Of a stretch of 64,000 bases of DNA, positions 9,732 to 18,128 are shown piece after piece. Origin of the DNA: Bradyrhizobium sp. LTSP849 (GTDB taxonomy: Bacteria; Pseudomonadota; Alphaproteobacteria; Rhizobiales; Xanthobacteraceae); assembly GCF_000938255.1 (NCBI RefSeq), contig NZ_JYMR01000004.1:62001-126000 (forward strand), given 5' to 3'. A program made the position numbers and the translations under genes. How positions within the stretch are numbered: the stretch's first letter is position 1; each line of letters starts with the position of its first letter. Below the pieces are notes generated by a model. The model searched no databases and had not been told where the DNA came from. It worked only from the letters and a program-made list of their open reading frames with translations.

Positions 9732-9842
9732 GGCGGCACCTCGATCCGATCAGAAGTGCCGCAATAGAGATCACACGGATTCCCGATTCTGGAACCCCTT
9801 ACCCGCGACCCGAGTCAATCCGTCGCACCAGATATGTGCATG
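8367..9842 (-). mobile_element. IS4-family insertion sequence, 1476 bp
   Basis: Terminal inverted repeats CATGCACACATCT (left) and CATGCACATATCT (right, complemented) match at 12 of 13 positions. They are flanked by an 8-bp direct repeat CCCTAGGG at 8359-8366 and 9843-9850. Because the target is itself a palindrome, the ends could also be drawn as GGGCATGCACA with a 2-bp TA duplication; 8 bp fits the Tn5/IS50 branch of the IS4 family better. The element carries only the broken transposase and lies exactly at the centre of a chromosomal palindromic repeat. Confidence 0.85.
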
Positions 9843-9873
9843 CCCTAGGGCCTGCGCCGGGACGACGGCGGAG
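9843..9873. repeat. Right part of the split palindromic repeat
   Basis: Starts with the duplicated CCCTAGGG and continues CCTGCGCCGGGACGACGGCGGAG. Rejoined to the left side, CCCGGCGAAGGCCCT and AGGGCCTGCGCCGGG form a 30-bp palindrome with one mismatch pair. Confidence 0.8.
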
Positions 9874-9910
9874 ATTGAGGCGCCGGCATCGCTTCACACA
9901 CGCTGCCGCG

Positions 9911-10576
9911 CTACTCCTTCGCCACCACCGGCAGCTGGCGGAACTTGGCGCGCACGGACTCCGGCAGCGGCGAGAAATTCATCGCGATGCCACGACGGTC
10001 ATTGGCATTTCGGTTGGCGACTACCAAGCCGTCGTTGCCTGCGACGATGTCGCCCTTGCGCAAGGTGGGATCGTCCTCCGCCTTCACCGGCGCTAGCCCG
10101 GTCGAATCCTTGCCGTTGCAAGTGCAACCGGCAACGATCTCGTTGCGGTAGCGGAAAGCGTTAGGCAGATCGGAATAGGATTTTCCGGCCTCGGTCGAGG
10201 CGTTGTCGATATTGCTGCCATACACCAGTGACGTTTCCGAAGTCGGGCAGAAGCTCTTGCAGGATTGCGCCTTGCTCTCGGCATCAGCGCCCTGCGCCGG
10301 GAAATAGCGGCCGTCGCAACCGCGCACGCAATAGGCCGTGCCGCCGCCATAGGCCGCGCGCTGGCGCGGGGCGTCATAGCGCGGCATATCGTCGTTGGAG
10401 AACGGCATACGAATCTCCGGAGCGGGCCGCCCACGGAAGCCGCCGAACAATGCCGAGAAGAAATCCTCCGCATGCGCCGACGGGGTCAGCGCGAGGCCAA
10501 GAGAGAGGCCAAGAGAGGCGACGGCGAAGACCGCCGCCGCACTGCGGGCGAGTTTTCTGATCGAACGTTTAGCCAT
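9911..10576 (-). CDS. DUF2865 secreted protein
   Basis: A 221-residue exported protein. The N-terminal signal peptide ends near PSAHAEDFF (residues about 10-37). The DUF2865 core follows: YCVRGCDGRYFP, CKSFCPTSETSLVYGS, the NAFRYR block and CTCNG, with paired cysteines that could form disulfides in the periplasm. Function is unknown; the family is common in Rhizobiales. The ATG at 10576 is chosen because GTGAGG lies 7 bases upstream; a TTG 15 bases earlier is less likely. It follows the L,D-transpeptidase by 18 bp and probably shares its stress promoter, which hints at a cell-envelope role. Confidence 0.9.
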   Translation of the reverse strand: MAKRSIRKLARSAAAVFAVASLGLSLGLALTPSAHAEDFFSALFGGFRGRPAPEIRMPFSNDDMPRYDAPRQRAAYGGGTAYCVRGCDGRYFPAQGADAESKAQSCKSFCPTSETSLVYGSNIDNASTEAGKSYSDLPNAFRYRNEIVAGCTCNGKDSTGLAPVKAEDDPTLRKGDIVAGNDGLVVANRNANDRRGIAMNFSPLPESVRAKFRQLPVVAKE

Positions 10577-10594
10577 GTGAACCTCACTCAACTC

Positions 10595-11377
10595 TTAGTT
10601 CACTGCCGACGTCGAGATATTCAGCGCCTGCCGCCCCGAAGGCAGCGTCGTCACGGCCGGGCGCTTGCGCCAGGAATCACTCCCCTTGTCTCCATCTCGC
10701 GCCATTAAGGGCGCATTCTTCGGCAGCACCACGACCTTGGCGCCGATATTGACCCGGCTGAACAGGTCGGTGACGTCCTCATTGGTCAGGCGGATGCAGC
10801 CGGAGGAGACGAACTTGCCGATCGTGGTGGGATCGTTTGTGCCGTGGATGCGGTATTCGCTGGAGCCGAGATACATCGCGCGCGCGCCGAGCGGATTGCC
10901 GGGGCCGCCGGCGACGAAGCGCGGCAGATAGGGCTGGCGGGCGATCATCTCGGCCGGCGGATGCCAGTCCGGCCATTCCGCCTTGCGGGTGATGCTCTGC
11001 ACGCCCGCCCAGGTAAAGCCCTGACGGCCAACGCCGACACCGTAGCGGATGGCACGGCCCTGGCCGAGCACATAGAAGAGATAGGTGTTGGCGGTATCGA
11101 TGACGATGGTGCCGGCCGGCTCGCTGCGATCGAAGCTGACGATCTGTCGGCGCAGCCGATCTGGCAGCGCGGCATCGTCGTCGGCGGCCTGCGGCGCCTC
11201 GCTTGTGTAGCCCTGCGAATAGGTCTGGTCCTGCGGATACCCCTGCGGCTGCATCGGCGCATAGCCGAGCGTCTGGGCCTGTGCTGCGAACGGCACCGTC
11301 AGCAAAGCTGTCGCAAAGGCAAAAGCGGCGACGGCGCGCGGCGAGAAGCGGCGATGGGCTTCAGAGAACTTTGTCAT
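10595..11377 (-). CDS. L,D-transpeptidase (YkuD domain)
   Basis: A 260-residue periplasmic enzyme that would cross-link peptidoglycan or attach proteins to it. A signal peptide ending AAQAQ covers residues about 15-35, followed by a Gln/Pro/Tyr-rich linker. The YkuD domain spans roughly 90-235 and ends in the catalytic block HGTNDPTTIGKFVSSGCIRL, with the catalytic Cys and conserved His and Arg present. It is first in a two-gene unit with the DUF2865 protein. An EcfG-type promoter lies 50 bp upstream, divergent from a similar one serving the AI-2E-family gene. Stress-induced wall remodelling is a reasonable inference. Confidence 0.94.
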   Translation of the reverse strand: MTKFSEAHRRFSPRAVAAFAFATALLTVPFAAQAQTLGYAPMQPQGYPQDQTYSQGYTSEAPQAADDDAALPDRLRRQIVSFDRSEPAGTIVIDTANTYLFYVLGQGRAIRYGVGVGRQGFTWAGVQSITRKAEWPDWHPPAEMIARQPYLPRFVAGGPGNPLGARAMYLGSSEYRIHGTNDPTTIGKFVSSGCIRLTNEDVTDLFSRVNIGAKVVVLPKNAPLMARDGDKGSDSWRKRPAVTTLPSGRQALNISTSAVN

Positions 11378-11426
11378 GTGCTGCCCCGTGGAATGTCTGC
11401 ATCTTCAGTGATGCGGCTTCCCAACA

Positions 11427-11452
11427 AACGCAGCAGAACCGACTCAAGTTCC
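11427..11452 (-). promoter_or_regulatory. EcfG promoter of the L,D-transpeptidase unit
   Basis: On the minus strand GGAAC (11452-11448), 17 bases, CGTT (11430-11427), fitting GGAAC-N16/17-CGTT. It lies 50 bp before the ATG at 11377. Confidence 0.7.
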
Positions 11453-11511
11453 ATCGTCCTCTGCGGCAATGACGTCACAGTCAAGCGAGCTTAACTTCAC
11501 GAAGCCGCGAT

Positions 11512-11536
11512 GGAACCGTAACAGCCCCCGGGCGTT
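11512..11536 (+). promoter_or_regulatory. EcfG promoter of the AI-2E-family gene
   Basis: GGAAC (11512-11516), 16 bases, CGTT (11533-11536). It lies 49 bp before the chosen GTG start. It points away from the transpeptidase promoter, with 59 bp between the two GGAAC boxes. Confidence 0.73.
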
Positions 11537-11585
11537 TTCCGATCACCAATGGGCGCCCGGACACCTCCGTGCGGGGAGAGCTATT

Positions 11586-12698
11586 GTGCGCGTCCTTCCC
11601 TCTGAACGTCTGATGCCCGGCAAGAACGAAGGCACACCGCTCCCCGATAGCCACGGCGAGCTGCCGCCGGTGATCCGCCGAACCGAGTTCGTCGCCTTTG
11701 CCCTCGCCGGCCTGCTCCTGATCGCCATTGTCGCGGTACTCTATGCCGCCAAGGCGTTCTTCCTCCCGGTCGTGATGGCCATCGTTGCCGGCACCATGCT
11801 GTCTCCGGCCGCGAGCTTTCTGGAGCGGCGGCACGTGCCTCGCGCCCTCGGCGCCGTGCTGATCGTAATCGCGGTGACAACGGTTGTCGCGTTCGTCGTC
11901 GCGCTGATTACCGTGCCCGCAATGGAGTGGAGCTCGCGGCTGCCGGAGCTGGGCGCGCAGTTGAAGGAGAAGGCGCATGTCTTCGACCGGCCGCTGGCGC
12001 TGTGGAAGGAGCTGCAAACCATGGTCGGCGGCTCCGAGGGGCTGCCGAGCGTCCCCTTGCCGAAATTCGATTGGGTGCAACCGACGCTGGAATTCCTGTC
12101 GCCGACCTTCGCCGAATTCCTGCTGTTCTTCGCCACCCTGATCCTTTTCATCGCGAGCTGGCGCGATCTTCGGCGCGCGATGATCATGAATTTCAGCGAT
12201 CGCGATGCGCGACTGCGCACGCTTCGAATCCTCAACGAGATCGAGGTTCACCTCGGCAACTACCTCCTGACCGTCACCGTCATCAATGTCGGCGTCGGCA
12301 TCGCTACCGGCATCGTCTGCGCGATCACCGGCATGCCAAATGCGGCCGGACTCGGCGCGCTTGCGGCCGCGCTCAACTTCATCCCGATCATCGGGCCGGT
12401 GGCGATGTTTGCCGTGCTGGCCGTGGTTGGGCTGGTCGCCTTCCCCACCATCGGCGGCGGCCTGGTGACGGCACTCGCCTTCGGCGGCGTAACTTTCCTG
12501 GAAGGACACTTTGTCACGCCGACCATCATCGGCCGCAGGCTGTCGCTGAACGCGCTCGCCGTATTCATCGCTCTCGCGTTCTGGACCTGGCTGTGGGGAC
12601 CGATGGGCGCATTCCTGTCGTCGCCGCTCCTGATCGTTGCGCTGATCCTGAAGGAGCATCTCGCGCCGGCGGATTCGCCGCAGCTTCCGCAGGGGTAA
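11586..12698 (+). CDS. AI-2E family (PerM/TqsA-like) membrane permease
   Basis: A polytopic inner-membrane protein of 370 residues. Hydrophobic helices occur near residues 35-60, 62-80 and 92-115, and then in a C-terminal set with the family features NIGVG-like NVGVGIATGI, ALNFIPIIGP and HFVTPTIIGRRLSLNALAVF. Family members export small molecules or act as antiporters; the AI-2 name is historical and the substrate here is unknown. The GTG at 11586 is chosen because GGGGAGAG lies 5 bases upstream and because a longer reading would start upstream of the promoter; the ATG at 11613 is the alternative. The stress promoter suggests membrane homeostasis under stress. Confidence 0.9.
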   Translation: MRVLPSERLMPGKNEGTPLPDSHGELPPVIRRTEFVAFALAGLLLIAIVAVLYAAKAFFLPVVMAIVAGTMLSPAASFLERRHVPRALGAVLIVIAVTTVVAFVVALITVPAMEWSSRLPELGAQLKEKAHVFDRPLALWKELQTMVGGSEGLPSVPLPKFDWVQPTLEFLSPTFAEFLLFFATLILFIASWRDLRRAMIMNFSDRDARLRTLRILNEIEVHLGNYLLTVTVINVGVGIATGIVCAITGMPNAAGLGALAAALNFIPIIGPVAMFAVLAVVGLVAFPTIGGGLVTALAFGGVTFLEGHFVTPTIIGRRLSLNALAVFIALAFWTWLWGPMGAFLSSPLLIVALILKEHLAPADSPQLPQG

Positions 12699-12712
12699 GG
12701 GGTTTCGACGAC

Positions 12713-12737
12713 GGAACTTCCGTCACAACGAAACGTT
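12713..12737 (+). promoter_or_regulatory. EcfG promoter of the DUF883 gene
   Basis: GGAAC (12713-12717), 16 bases, CGTT (12734-12737), followed 37 bases later by the ATG at 12775. An exact fit to the EcfG consensus. Confidence 0.78.
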
Positions 12738-12774
12738 TTCCGCTCATCTCACCGCCAACAGTTCGGAGCCTGTA

Positions 12775-13146
12775 ATGTCAATAACCGACGGCGAAGCCAG
12801 AATGAGAGACTGGACCGAAAAAGCCACCGCAGAACGCCTCGAGAAGGATGTAGCAGCCGTGAAAAACGATATCGCCGCCCTCACCGACCAGATCACCGAC
12901 GCGCTCAACACGTTTGCAAACGCGACGGGCAAGCAAGCCCGGCGTGGCTACAAGCAGGCGCGCGAAAACATGGATTCGACGCTCGATGACATGTCGGATC
13001 GCGGCAGCGCGATGATGGGCGCGGCGCAGGACGCTTACGGCTCGATCGAAGAGACGCTGGAAGACGCGATCACGCAGCGGCCGCTCGCGACCGTCGGCAT
13101 CGCGCTCGGCATCGGCTTCCTGATCGGCGCGGTCTGGCGTCGGTAG
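12775..13146 (+). CDS. DUF883 (ElaB/YqjD-like) membrane-anchored protein
   Basis: A 123-residue protein. A long charged, coiled-coil-prone helix (residues 10-100) is followed by the C-terminal anchor TVGIALGIGFLIGAVWRR, which carries the glycine-rich helix and double-Arg end typical of ElaB/YqjD. In E. coli YqjD tethers ribosomes to the membrane in stationary phase under RpoS; here an EcfG promoter plays the corresponding regulatory part. The next gene, a holin-like membrane protein, lies 80 bp downstream behind a hairpin, echoing the yqjD-yqjE pairing. Confidence 0.9.
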   Translation: MSITDGEARMRDWTEKATAERLEKDVAAVKNDIAALTDQITDALNTFANATGKQARRGYKQARENMDSTLDDMSDRGSAMMGAAQDAYGSIEETLEDAITQRPLATVGIALGIGFLIGAVWRR

Positions 13147-13167
13147 GCCGCGCGACGGGGTCTTGAG

Positions 13168-13196
13168 ATCACGGCGGCCTCCAGCGCCGCCGTGAT
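13168..13196 (+). terminator. Hairpin between the DUF883 and holin-like genes
   Basis: A perfect 11-bp stem ATCACGGCGGC / GCCGCCGTGAT with a 7-base loop and no U run. It may attenuate transcription or protect an mRNA end. Confidence 0.55.
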
Positions 13197-13226
13197 TGGC
13201 TTGTGGGGATTTTGAGGAGCAAGTCC

Positions 13227-13682
13227 ATGTTTCAGCGCATCATCGACGGCATCAGCGCCTCGACCGGCACGACGGTCCGTCTGACGTCGCTCGCCGCGGG
13301 CGCCGCGTTCGCGCTCTTCATCACCACATGCTTCCTCTGCGCAGCCGCCTTCATCTCCGTCCTGGAGAAATATGGCCCGGTGCAGGCCTGCCTCGCCGGC
13401 GCCGCCATCTTCTTCCTGCTGACGCTCACTGCTGCGGGGAGCTATTGGGGCTACAAGCGGGAGATGCGGAAGCGCGCCCGGATCACCGCCGAGCGTGCGG
13501 CCAAGTCGACGGCACAAAGCATGCTCGCCGACCCCATGCTGCTCGCCACAGCACTCCAGATCGTCCGCGCGGTCGGCGTCAAACGGCTGCTGCCGATCCT
13601 GGCGATCGGCGGCGTCGCGCTCGGGATCATGGCAAGCCGCGCCGGCACATCGGATGAGGCTTCGGCCGAACCGGCCGAGTAG
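13227..13682 (+). CDS. Holin-like (YqjE-type) small membrane protein
   Basis: A 151-residue protein with an amphipathic start, two strong hydrophobic helices at about residues 22-48 and 53-72, a charged segment KREMRKRARITAERAAKS, and a third hydrophobic patch LLPILAIGGVALGIMAS near the end. This resembles the phage-holin-superfamily/YqjE proteins that accompany DUF883 genes; the role is unknown. The ATG at 13227 has AGGAG 7 bases upstream. It probably belongs to the same stress unit as the DUF883 gene. Confidence 0.75.
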   Translation: MFQRIIDGISASTGTTVRLTSLAAGAAFALFITTCFLCAAAFISVLEKYGPVQACLAGAAIFFLLTLTAAGSYWGYKREMRKRARITAERAAKSTAQSMLADPMLLATALQIVRAVGVKRLLPILAIGGVALGIMASRAGTSDEASAEPAE

Positions 13683-13869
13683 CGATGAGACCGCGTTAAG
13701 AAAGTTGCGCCGCAGACCGGGAGAGCAGGCTCGTTGAAATTCGACGGCGGAGTTTGCGCAATTTTTCATCAGCCGCAGTAAATCCGTCCCTATTCACGCA
13801 AACGCTACTCGGATAGGCAGGTGGTTGCCGCTAAAAGCAGCGCCCTGATTCCAAAAGCCATTTTCCGAG

Positions 13870-15012
13870 ATGAAACCGTCCGTCAAAGCGAACCTCGCTG
13901 CATTCCATCACGACGCCAGGCTCTATTTGACGCTCGGCATCGCCAACTGGTCGATCTTCGTCGACCACATCCCGAACAATGTCGTGAATCTGCTGACGCT
14001 GCGAAACTTCGGCTTCAGCGGTGCCGCCGATCTGTTCGTGTTCGTGGTGGGCTATGGCGTCGCCGTCATCCACGGCAGGATGGCGCTGGAGCGCGGCTAT
14101 GTCGTCGCGGCGACGCGCATCTTCCGCCGCGTCTGGCGGCTCTATGCCGCCTATGTCGTGCTGTTCGTGATCTATATCGACACCATCGCCTATGTCGCCT
14201 CGCAATCGATGGCACCGGAGATCATCAGTGACTACAACATCTCCGGGATACTCGAACATCCGCTGCGCATTCTGGTCCGCGGCCTCGTGCTCCAGGAAGA
14301 GCCGCTGAACCTCGATCTGCTGCAACTGATGATCCCACTGATGGCGTTCTTTCCGCTGGCGCTGTGGGGGCTGTTGCGACGGCCAAACCTGACGCTGGCG
14401 CTGTCCATCGCGTTCTATTTCGCGGCACGCTGGTTCGAGTGGGGTTTCCGGACCTATCCGGACCAGGAATGGACCTTCAATCCGTTCTGCTGGCAGATGC
14501 TGATGGTGCTGGGCGGCTGGTTCGCCGTGACCGGCGCGTCCGGCCGCGCGCTGCACGGCATGCGCTGGCTGCGGGTACTTGCGGGCGCCTATCTCGTGTT
14601 CGCGATGGGCATCACGCTGATGCGCCATTCGCCGGCGCTGTCGGCCTACCTGCCGGATATCGTGCTCAACAACATCTCGCCGACCGACAAGGAAAACCTC
14701 GCGCCCTATCGCGTGATCCACTTCCTCGCGCTCGCCTTCCTCGCGACGCATCTCATTCCGGCCGACCATCCTGGCCTGCAATTGAAGCCGCTTCAGATGG
14801 TGATCAAGTGCGGTGAGGAGTGGCTTGCCGTGTTCTGCGTCGGCGTCTTCCTGTCCTTCGCCGGCCATCTGATCCTGATCACGGGAGCCAATCTGGTCGT
14901 GATGCAGATTGGGGTGAGCCTGGCCGGCTTCGCGGCAATGACGGCGGTCGCCTATTACATCTCCTGGTCGAAGCGGCAGGACGAGCCGGCGGCCTTGCGT
15001 CAGCGGGCTTAG
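13870..15012 (+). CDS. OpgC-domain membrane acyltransferase-like protein
   Basis: An integral membrane protein of 380 residues with about ten hydrophobic segments. It has OpgC-family features: the conserved start LTLGIANWSIFVDHIPNN, GAADLFVFVVGYG, RIFRRVWRLYAAYV, and FNPFCWQMLMVLGGW in the middle. OpgC proteins add succinyl groups to osmoregulated periplasmic glucans; the same fold serves other acyl transfers, so the substrate is an inference. It is followed 105 bp later by a TetR regulator on the same strand. No opgG or opgH is nearby. Confidence 0.87.
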   Translation: MKPSVKANLAAFHHDARLYLTLGIANWSIFVDHIPNNVVNLLTLRNFGFSGAADLFVFVVGYGVAVIHGRMALERGYVVAATRIFRRVWRLYAAYVVLFVIYIDTIAYVASQSMAPEIISDYNISGILEHPLRILVRGLVLQEEPLNLDLLQLMIPLMAFFPLALWGLLRRPNLTLALSIAFYFAARWFEWGFRTYPDQEWTFNPFCWQMLMVLGGWFAVTGASGRALHGMRWLRVLAGAYLVFAMGITLMRHSPALSAYLPDIVLNNISPTDKENLAPYRVIHFLALAFLATHLIPADHPGLQLKPLQMVIKCGEEWLAVFCVGVFLSFAGHLILITGANLVVMQIGVSLAGFAAMTAVAYYISWSKRQDEPAALRQRA

Positions 15013-15117
15013 CCGGGTCAGTTCACGCGATTCCACTAGGCCGGACGCCGCAGCTGCGCTATGCGGGGCGGAGCGGCCGCAGCAATGGCGGCTCCCCGCA
15101 AGGAGACCCGCTTGGTC

Positions 15118-15726
15118 ATGGCGAAAGGCACGAGTGATGCGGCCGAGAGCGCACCCCGGCGCGGCCGACCACGCTCGATCGAGACCACCAACGCCATCCT
15201 CGAAAGCGCCTATGCGCTGATGGCCGCGACCGGCCTCGCCGCCACCACCATCGATGCCGTCGCGCGCCACTCCAGCGTCTCCAAGATGACGATCTACAAA
15301 TGGTGGCCGTCGCGGGAGGCGTTGCTGATCGACGCCTTTCTCCATCACGCTGCGCAAATGCTGCCGCTGCCGCCTGTGAGCGCCGGCACGCCGGTGGCGC
15401 GCGCGCGTCGCCATGCCGCGGCCTATGCCGAGGCCTTGCAAGGCGAGTTCGGCAAGGTACAGCTCGCCGTCATCTCCGAATGCATCTCCAAGACGGGCTC
15501 GGCCGAGCTGTTCTACACGCGCTATCTGCAATTCCGCCGCGACGCGCTGGTGGAGATGATCGCCACGGGTCAAAAGGACGGCAGCATACTAGCCGAGGGG
15601 CCGGCGGAGGATCTCTACGACGCGATCTATGGCAGCCTGTTCTATCGCTACGTCTTCGGCATCGAGCCGATCACGCCTGCTTACGCGCGCAATCTGGTCG
15701 ACCTGGTGTTGCGGCCGAAGGGCTAG
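15118..15726 (+). CDS. TetR/AcrR family transcriptional regulator
   Basis: A 202-residue regulator. The N-terminal helix-turn-helix spans residues about 20-65: RRGRPRSIETTNAILESAY, then TTIDAVARHSSVSKMTIYKWW, a classic TetR recognition helix. The rest is a ligand-binding and dimer domain of the C-terminal AefR-like type. The ATG at 15118 follows AAGGAG by 12 bases; a TTG two codons earlier would have better spacing. It may repress the upstream opgC-like gene or the downstream ridA gene; the target is not evident. Confidence 0.92.
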   Translation: MAKGTSDAAESAPRRGRPRSIETTNAILESAYALMAATGLAATTIDAVARHSSVSKMTIYKWWPSREALLIDAFLHHAAQMLPLPPVSAGTPVARARRHAAAYAEALQGEFGKVQLAVISECISKTGSAELFYTRYLQFRRDALVEMIATGQKDGSILAEGPAEDLYDAIYGSLFYRYVFGIEPITPAYARNLVDLVLRPKG

Positions 15727-15785
15727 GCCGGTAGCTGAATGCGCTCGACGTCCGCCCCGATTCCCACAGGAGCATCAGTCTCATC

Positions 15786-16145
15786 ATGATCAAACGAATC
15801 TCGCCATACGCAGGGCTGCTCCACGAAGTGGTCGAGCATGGAGGCGTGCTCTACATCGGCGGAATCGTCGCCGAGGACACGAGCGTCGACATGTCTGGCC
15901 AGGCAAACGATGTACTTGGCCAGCTGTCGCAACTCCTGAAGACTCTTGGGTCCGACCTGACCAGCGTATTGCAGGTGACCATCTTCGTCACGAATCTGAG
16001 CGAGAAGGCCGCATTCAATGCGGCCTGGAAGGCGCACTTCGCGGAAGCTCATCTGCCGGCGCGCGCCGTCGTCGGCGTGGCCGATCTCGGTCCGGGCGTC
16101 AAACTCGAGATGACAGCAATCGCGGCTCGGCCGACCGCTACCTGA
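15786..16145 (+). CDS. RidA/YjgF/YER057c family protein
   Basis: A 119-residue cytoplasmic protein of the trimeric RidA fold. Seen: GGVLYIGGIVAED, the segment DLTSVLQVTIFVTNL, PARAVVGVADL (the Arg that contacts ligand carboxylates) and a final VKLEMTAIA strand. Canonical RidA hydrolyses reactive enamines and imines from PLP enzymes. This copy departs from the archetype around the C-terminal strand, so it may be one of the Rid subfamilies with another role. It stands between a TetR gene and a convergent sensor kinase. Confidence 0.87.
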   Translation: MIKRISPYAGLLHEVVEHGGVLYIGGIVAEDTSVDMSGQANDVLGQLSQLLKTLGSDLTSVLQVTIFVTNLSEKAAFNAAWKAHFAEAHLPARAVVGVADLGPGVKLEMTAIAARPTAT

Positions 16146-16162
16146 AGCGCAAGTCGAGGTGT

Positions 16163-17851
16163 CTACCGCGCCGGCTTCACCGGCTGCGAAAGCTTTTCCG
16201 TGCGGTCGCGCTCGGTCATGTCAACGACCGTATCCATCGGCGCAGTCAGCTCATAGACATAGGAGACATCGGTGAAGTAGCGCTTGGCGGTGCCGCCGAG
16301 CGCTTCGGGCGCGACGCGGTCGAGCAGGATCAGGCCGAAATCGGAATCCGGGCGGCGCGTCGCCTCGCTGGTGTTGAACTCCTCCCAGCGGAACTGGAAG
16401 ACCTCGGGGGCTTCCCCGGTCACCGTCCAGTTCGCGGTGATATGCGGGTGCTTGCCCACCAGCGACAGGCCTTCGTCGGAATGCGAGGCGAGCTCGAAGA
16501 ACAGCAGCGACAGGCTCTGCGCAGCGCGCGCGCTGACCGCGATGTCCGGGCCGCTGACGGCGATGCGATCGGCATGGGGAATCGCGCGCGCCTCGAACAG
16601 GCCTTTCAGCTTGACGCCCTGCCACTGACTTTCGCTGAGCAGCGAAACCACGTTGGACATGGCGTGGATGCGGCCGATCAGGAGTTCGCGCGCGACGTCG
16701 ATGTCCGAGCCGTGACGCAGCGTGCGCGTCACGATCGACTGGATCACCGCGAGGATGTTCTTCACACGATGATTCAGCTCGTCGATCACCGCCGTCAACC
16801 GCCGCTCGAAGCCGATGCGCACCTGGATTTCGCGGCTGAGCCTTAAGTTGTTGTAGGCGACGTAACCGAACAGGCCGCACACCATCGCGGTGATGGCGAA
16901 ACCGATCGCCGCCACGATGATCGCAGTCTGCTCGGCGCGGCGCGCGGAATTGGTCTTCGCGTAATAGCCGAGCTGCCAGTCGCGCCCGCCGAAGCTCACG
17001 GTTCGCGTCGCCGAAGGCGCCGGCCCGTCCGTCGCGGTCATGCGGGTCGAGACGACGCCCTGATCGTTGGCAATGAGCTCACTACCCTCCTTGCGCGGGT
17101 CCTTGAGCGCGACCGAGAACAACGACAGATCGTCATTGGTCAGCATCAGCGAGGCGAGCTCGTAGGAAAAAGTGATGAAGCCGACCGGCTCCGTTGCCCC
17201 CTCTGGAATGACGGGGGCAGCGACGATGACGCCAATCGGCCCATTCTCGCGCAGGAGCGGAACCGGGTCGGAGGCAACCGACCGCTTCTCGATCCTGGCA
17301 CGGGCCAGCATCGCACTTCGCACCTGGTCCTGGTCGTAGCTGCGGCCGGGCAGCGACTTGGTCTCGTCGCTGCGCGGCTCGAGATCCATCAGCACGTCGA
17401 TCGGCTGAGTGAGGCTCGCCGGATCGATCGGCTTGTCATTGTAGTCGCGGATCTGCGATTTCGGGAAGCCGGCCGCCGCGATCGCGGCCTGCGCTGCAAC
17501 CAGTTCGTTCGGCTGAAGCCGGGCGACCCAGCCAGCCACCACGAAATCGGTTTTGAAGGCGTAGATCGCCGAGCGCAGCGGCTCCAGCATATTGGGCTTC
17601 AGCACCGACGGCGCGCGGAACAGGCCTGAGGCGACACGCGCCAGCAGCTCACGTTCGGTCGACCTGTCCTGGACAAGGCTCGCATGAACGTCGATCGCCC
17701 GCGCAAGCGCAATCCGGTCCAGCGCCAGCTCCTGGTCGTGGACGCGATAGGCCGCAAGCCCGGAGAGCAAGGCCCCGAGGAGAGCGATAAAGCCGATGAT
17801 GAAACCCAGCCGGACCACGCGACTACTCAGGCGGAAGCAGGAGGTCTGCAA
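16163..17851 (-). CDS. CHASE-domain HWE/HisKA_2-type sensor histidine kinase
   Basis: A 562-residue membrane kinase. Transmembrane helix 1 is at about 13-35, a periplasmic CHASE domain at roughly 75-280 (including AGWVARL and GRSYDQDQVRSAMLARA), helix 2 at about 310-335, then a phosphoacceptor block ELNHRVKNILAVIQSIVTRT with the His near residue 360. A compact ATPase region follows, ending FGLILLDRVAPEALGG. The H-R-V-K-N box and short kinase core place it in the HWE/HisKA_2 group often linked to general stress or light signalling. No partner response regulator is adjacent. The 277 bp upstream (17852-18128) shows no convincing gene. Confidence 0.9.
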   Translation of the reverse strand: MQTSCFRLSSRVVRLGFIIGFIALLGALLSGLAAYRVHDQELALDRIALARAIDVHASLVQDRSTERELLARVASGLFRAPSVLKPNMLEPLRSAIYAFKTDFVVAGWVARLQPNELVAAQAAIAAAGFPKSQIRDYNDKPIDPASLTQPIDVLMDLEPRSDETKSLPGRSYDQDQVRSAMLARARIEKRSVASDPVPLLRENGPIGVIVAAPVIPEGATEPVGFITFSYELASLMLTNDDLSLFSVALKDPRKEGSELIANDQGVVSTRMTATDGPAPSATRTVSFGGRDWQLGYYAKTNSARRAEQTAIIVAAIGFAITAMVCGLFGYVAYNNLRLSREIQVRIGFERRLTAVIDELNHRVKNILAVIQSIVTRTLRHGSDIDVARELLIGRIHAMSNVVSLLSESQWQGVKLKGLFEARAIPHADRIAVSGPDIAVSARAAQSLSLLFFELASHSDEGLSLVGKHPHITANWTVTGEAPEVFQFRWEEFNTSEATRRPDSDFGLILLDRVAPEALGGTAKRYFTDVSYVYELTAPMDTVVDMTERDRTEKLSQPVKPAR

Positions 17852-18128
17852 TAAATACGGAGCATATTAACGCCGCTCGAACGGCCATGTGCCGAAACAG
17901 GGTGGACCCCAGTGGCGGAGATAATGAAGGAGGAGGCATCTATACGCAACTTGGGTTGCCCAAAAAGCTTAATTCGTCCGGCCGATTGTCAGGCCAGGAC
18001 AGATTGCTCCGGGCACCGGAGGTAGATAATCGCCGTGTCCAAAATTTGTTCCGCAGGCGGGCTTTGCCCCACAAGTTAACGGCGGACAACGCCTGCGCTA
18101 TGTCGCCGCGCCCGTCAGCTCGCGTGTT

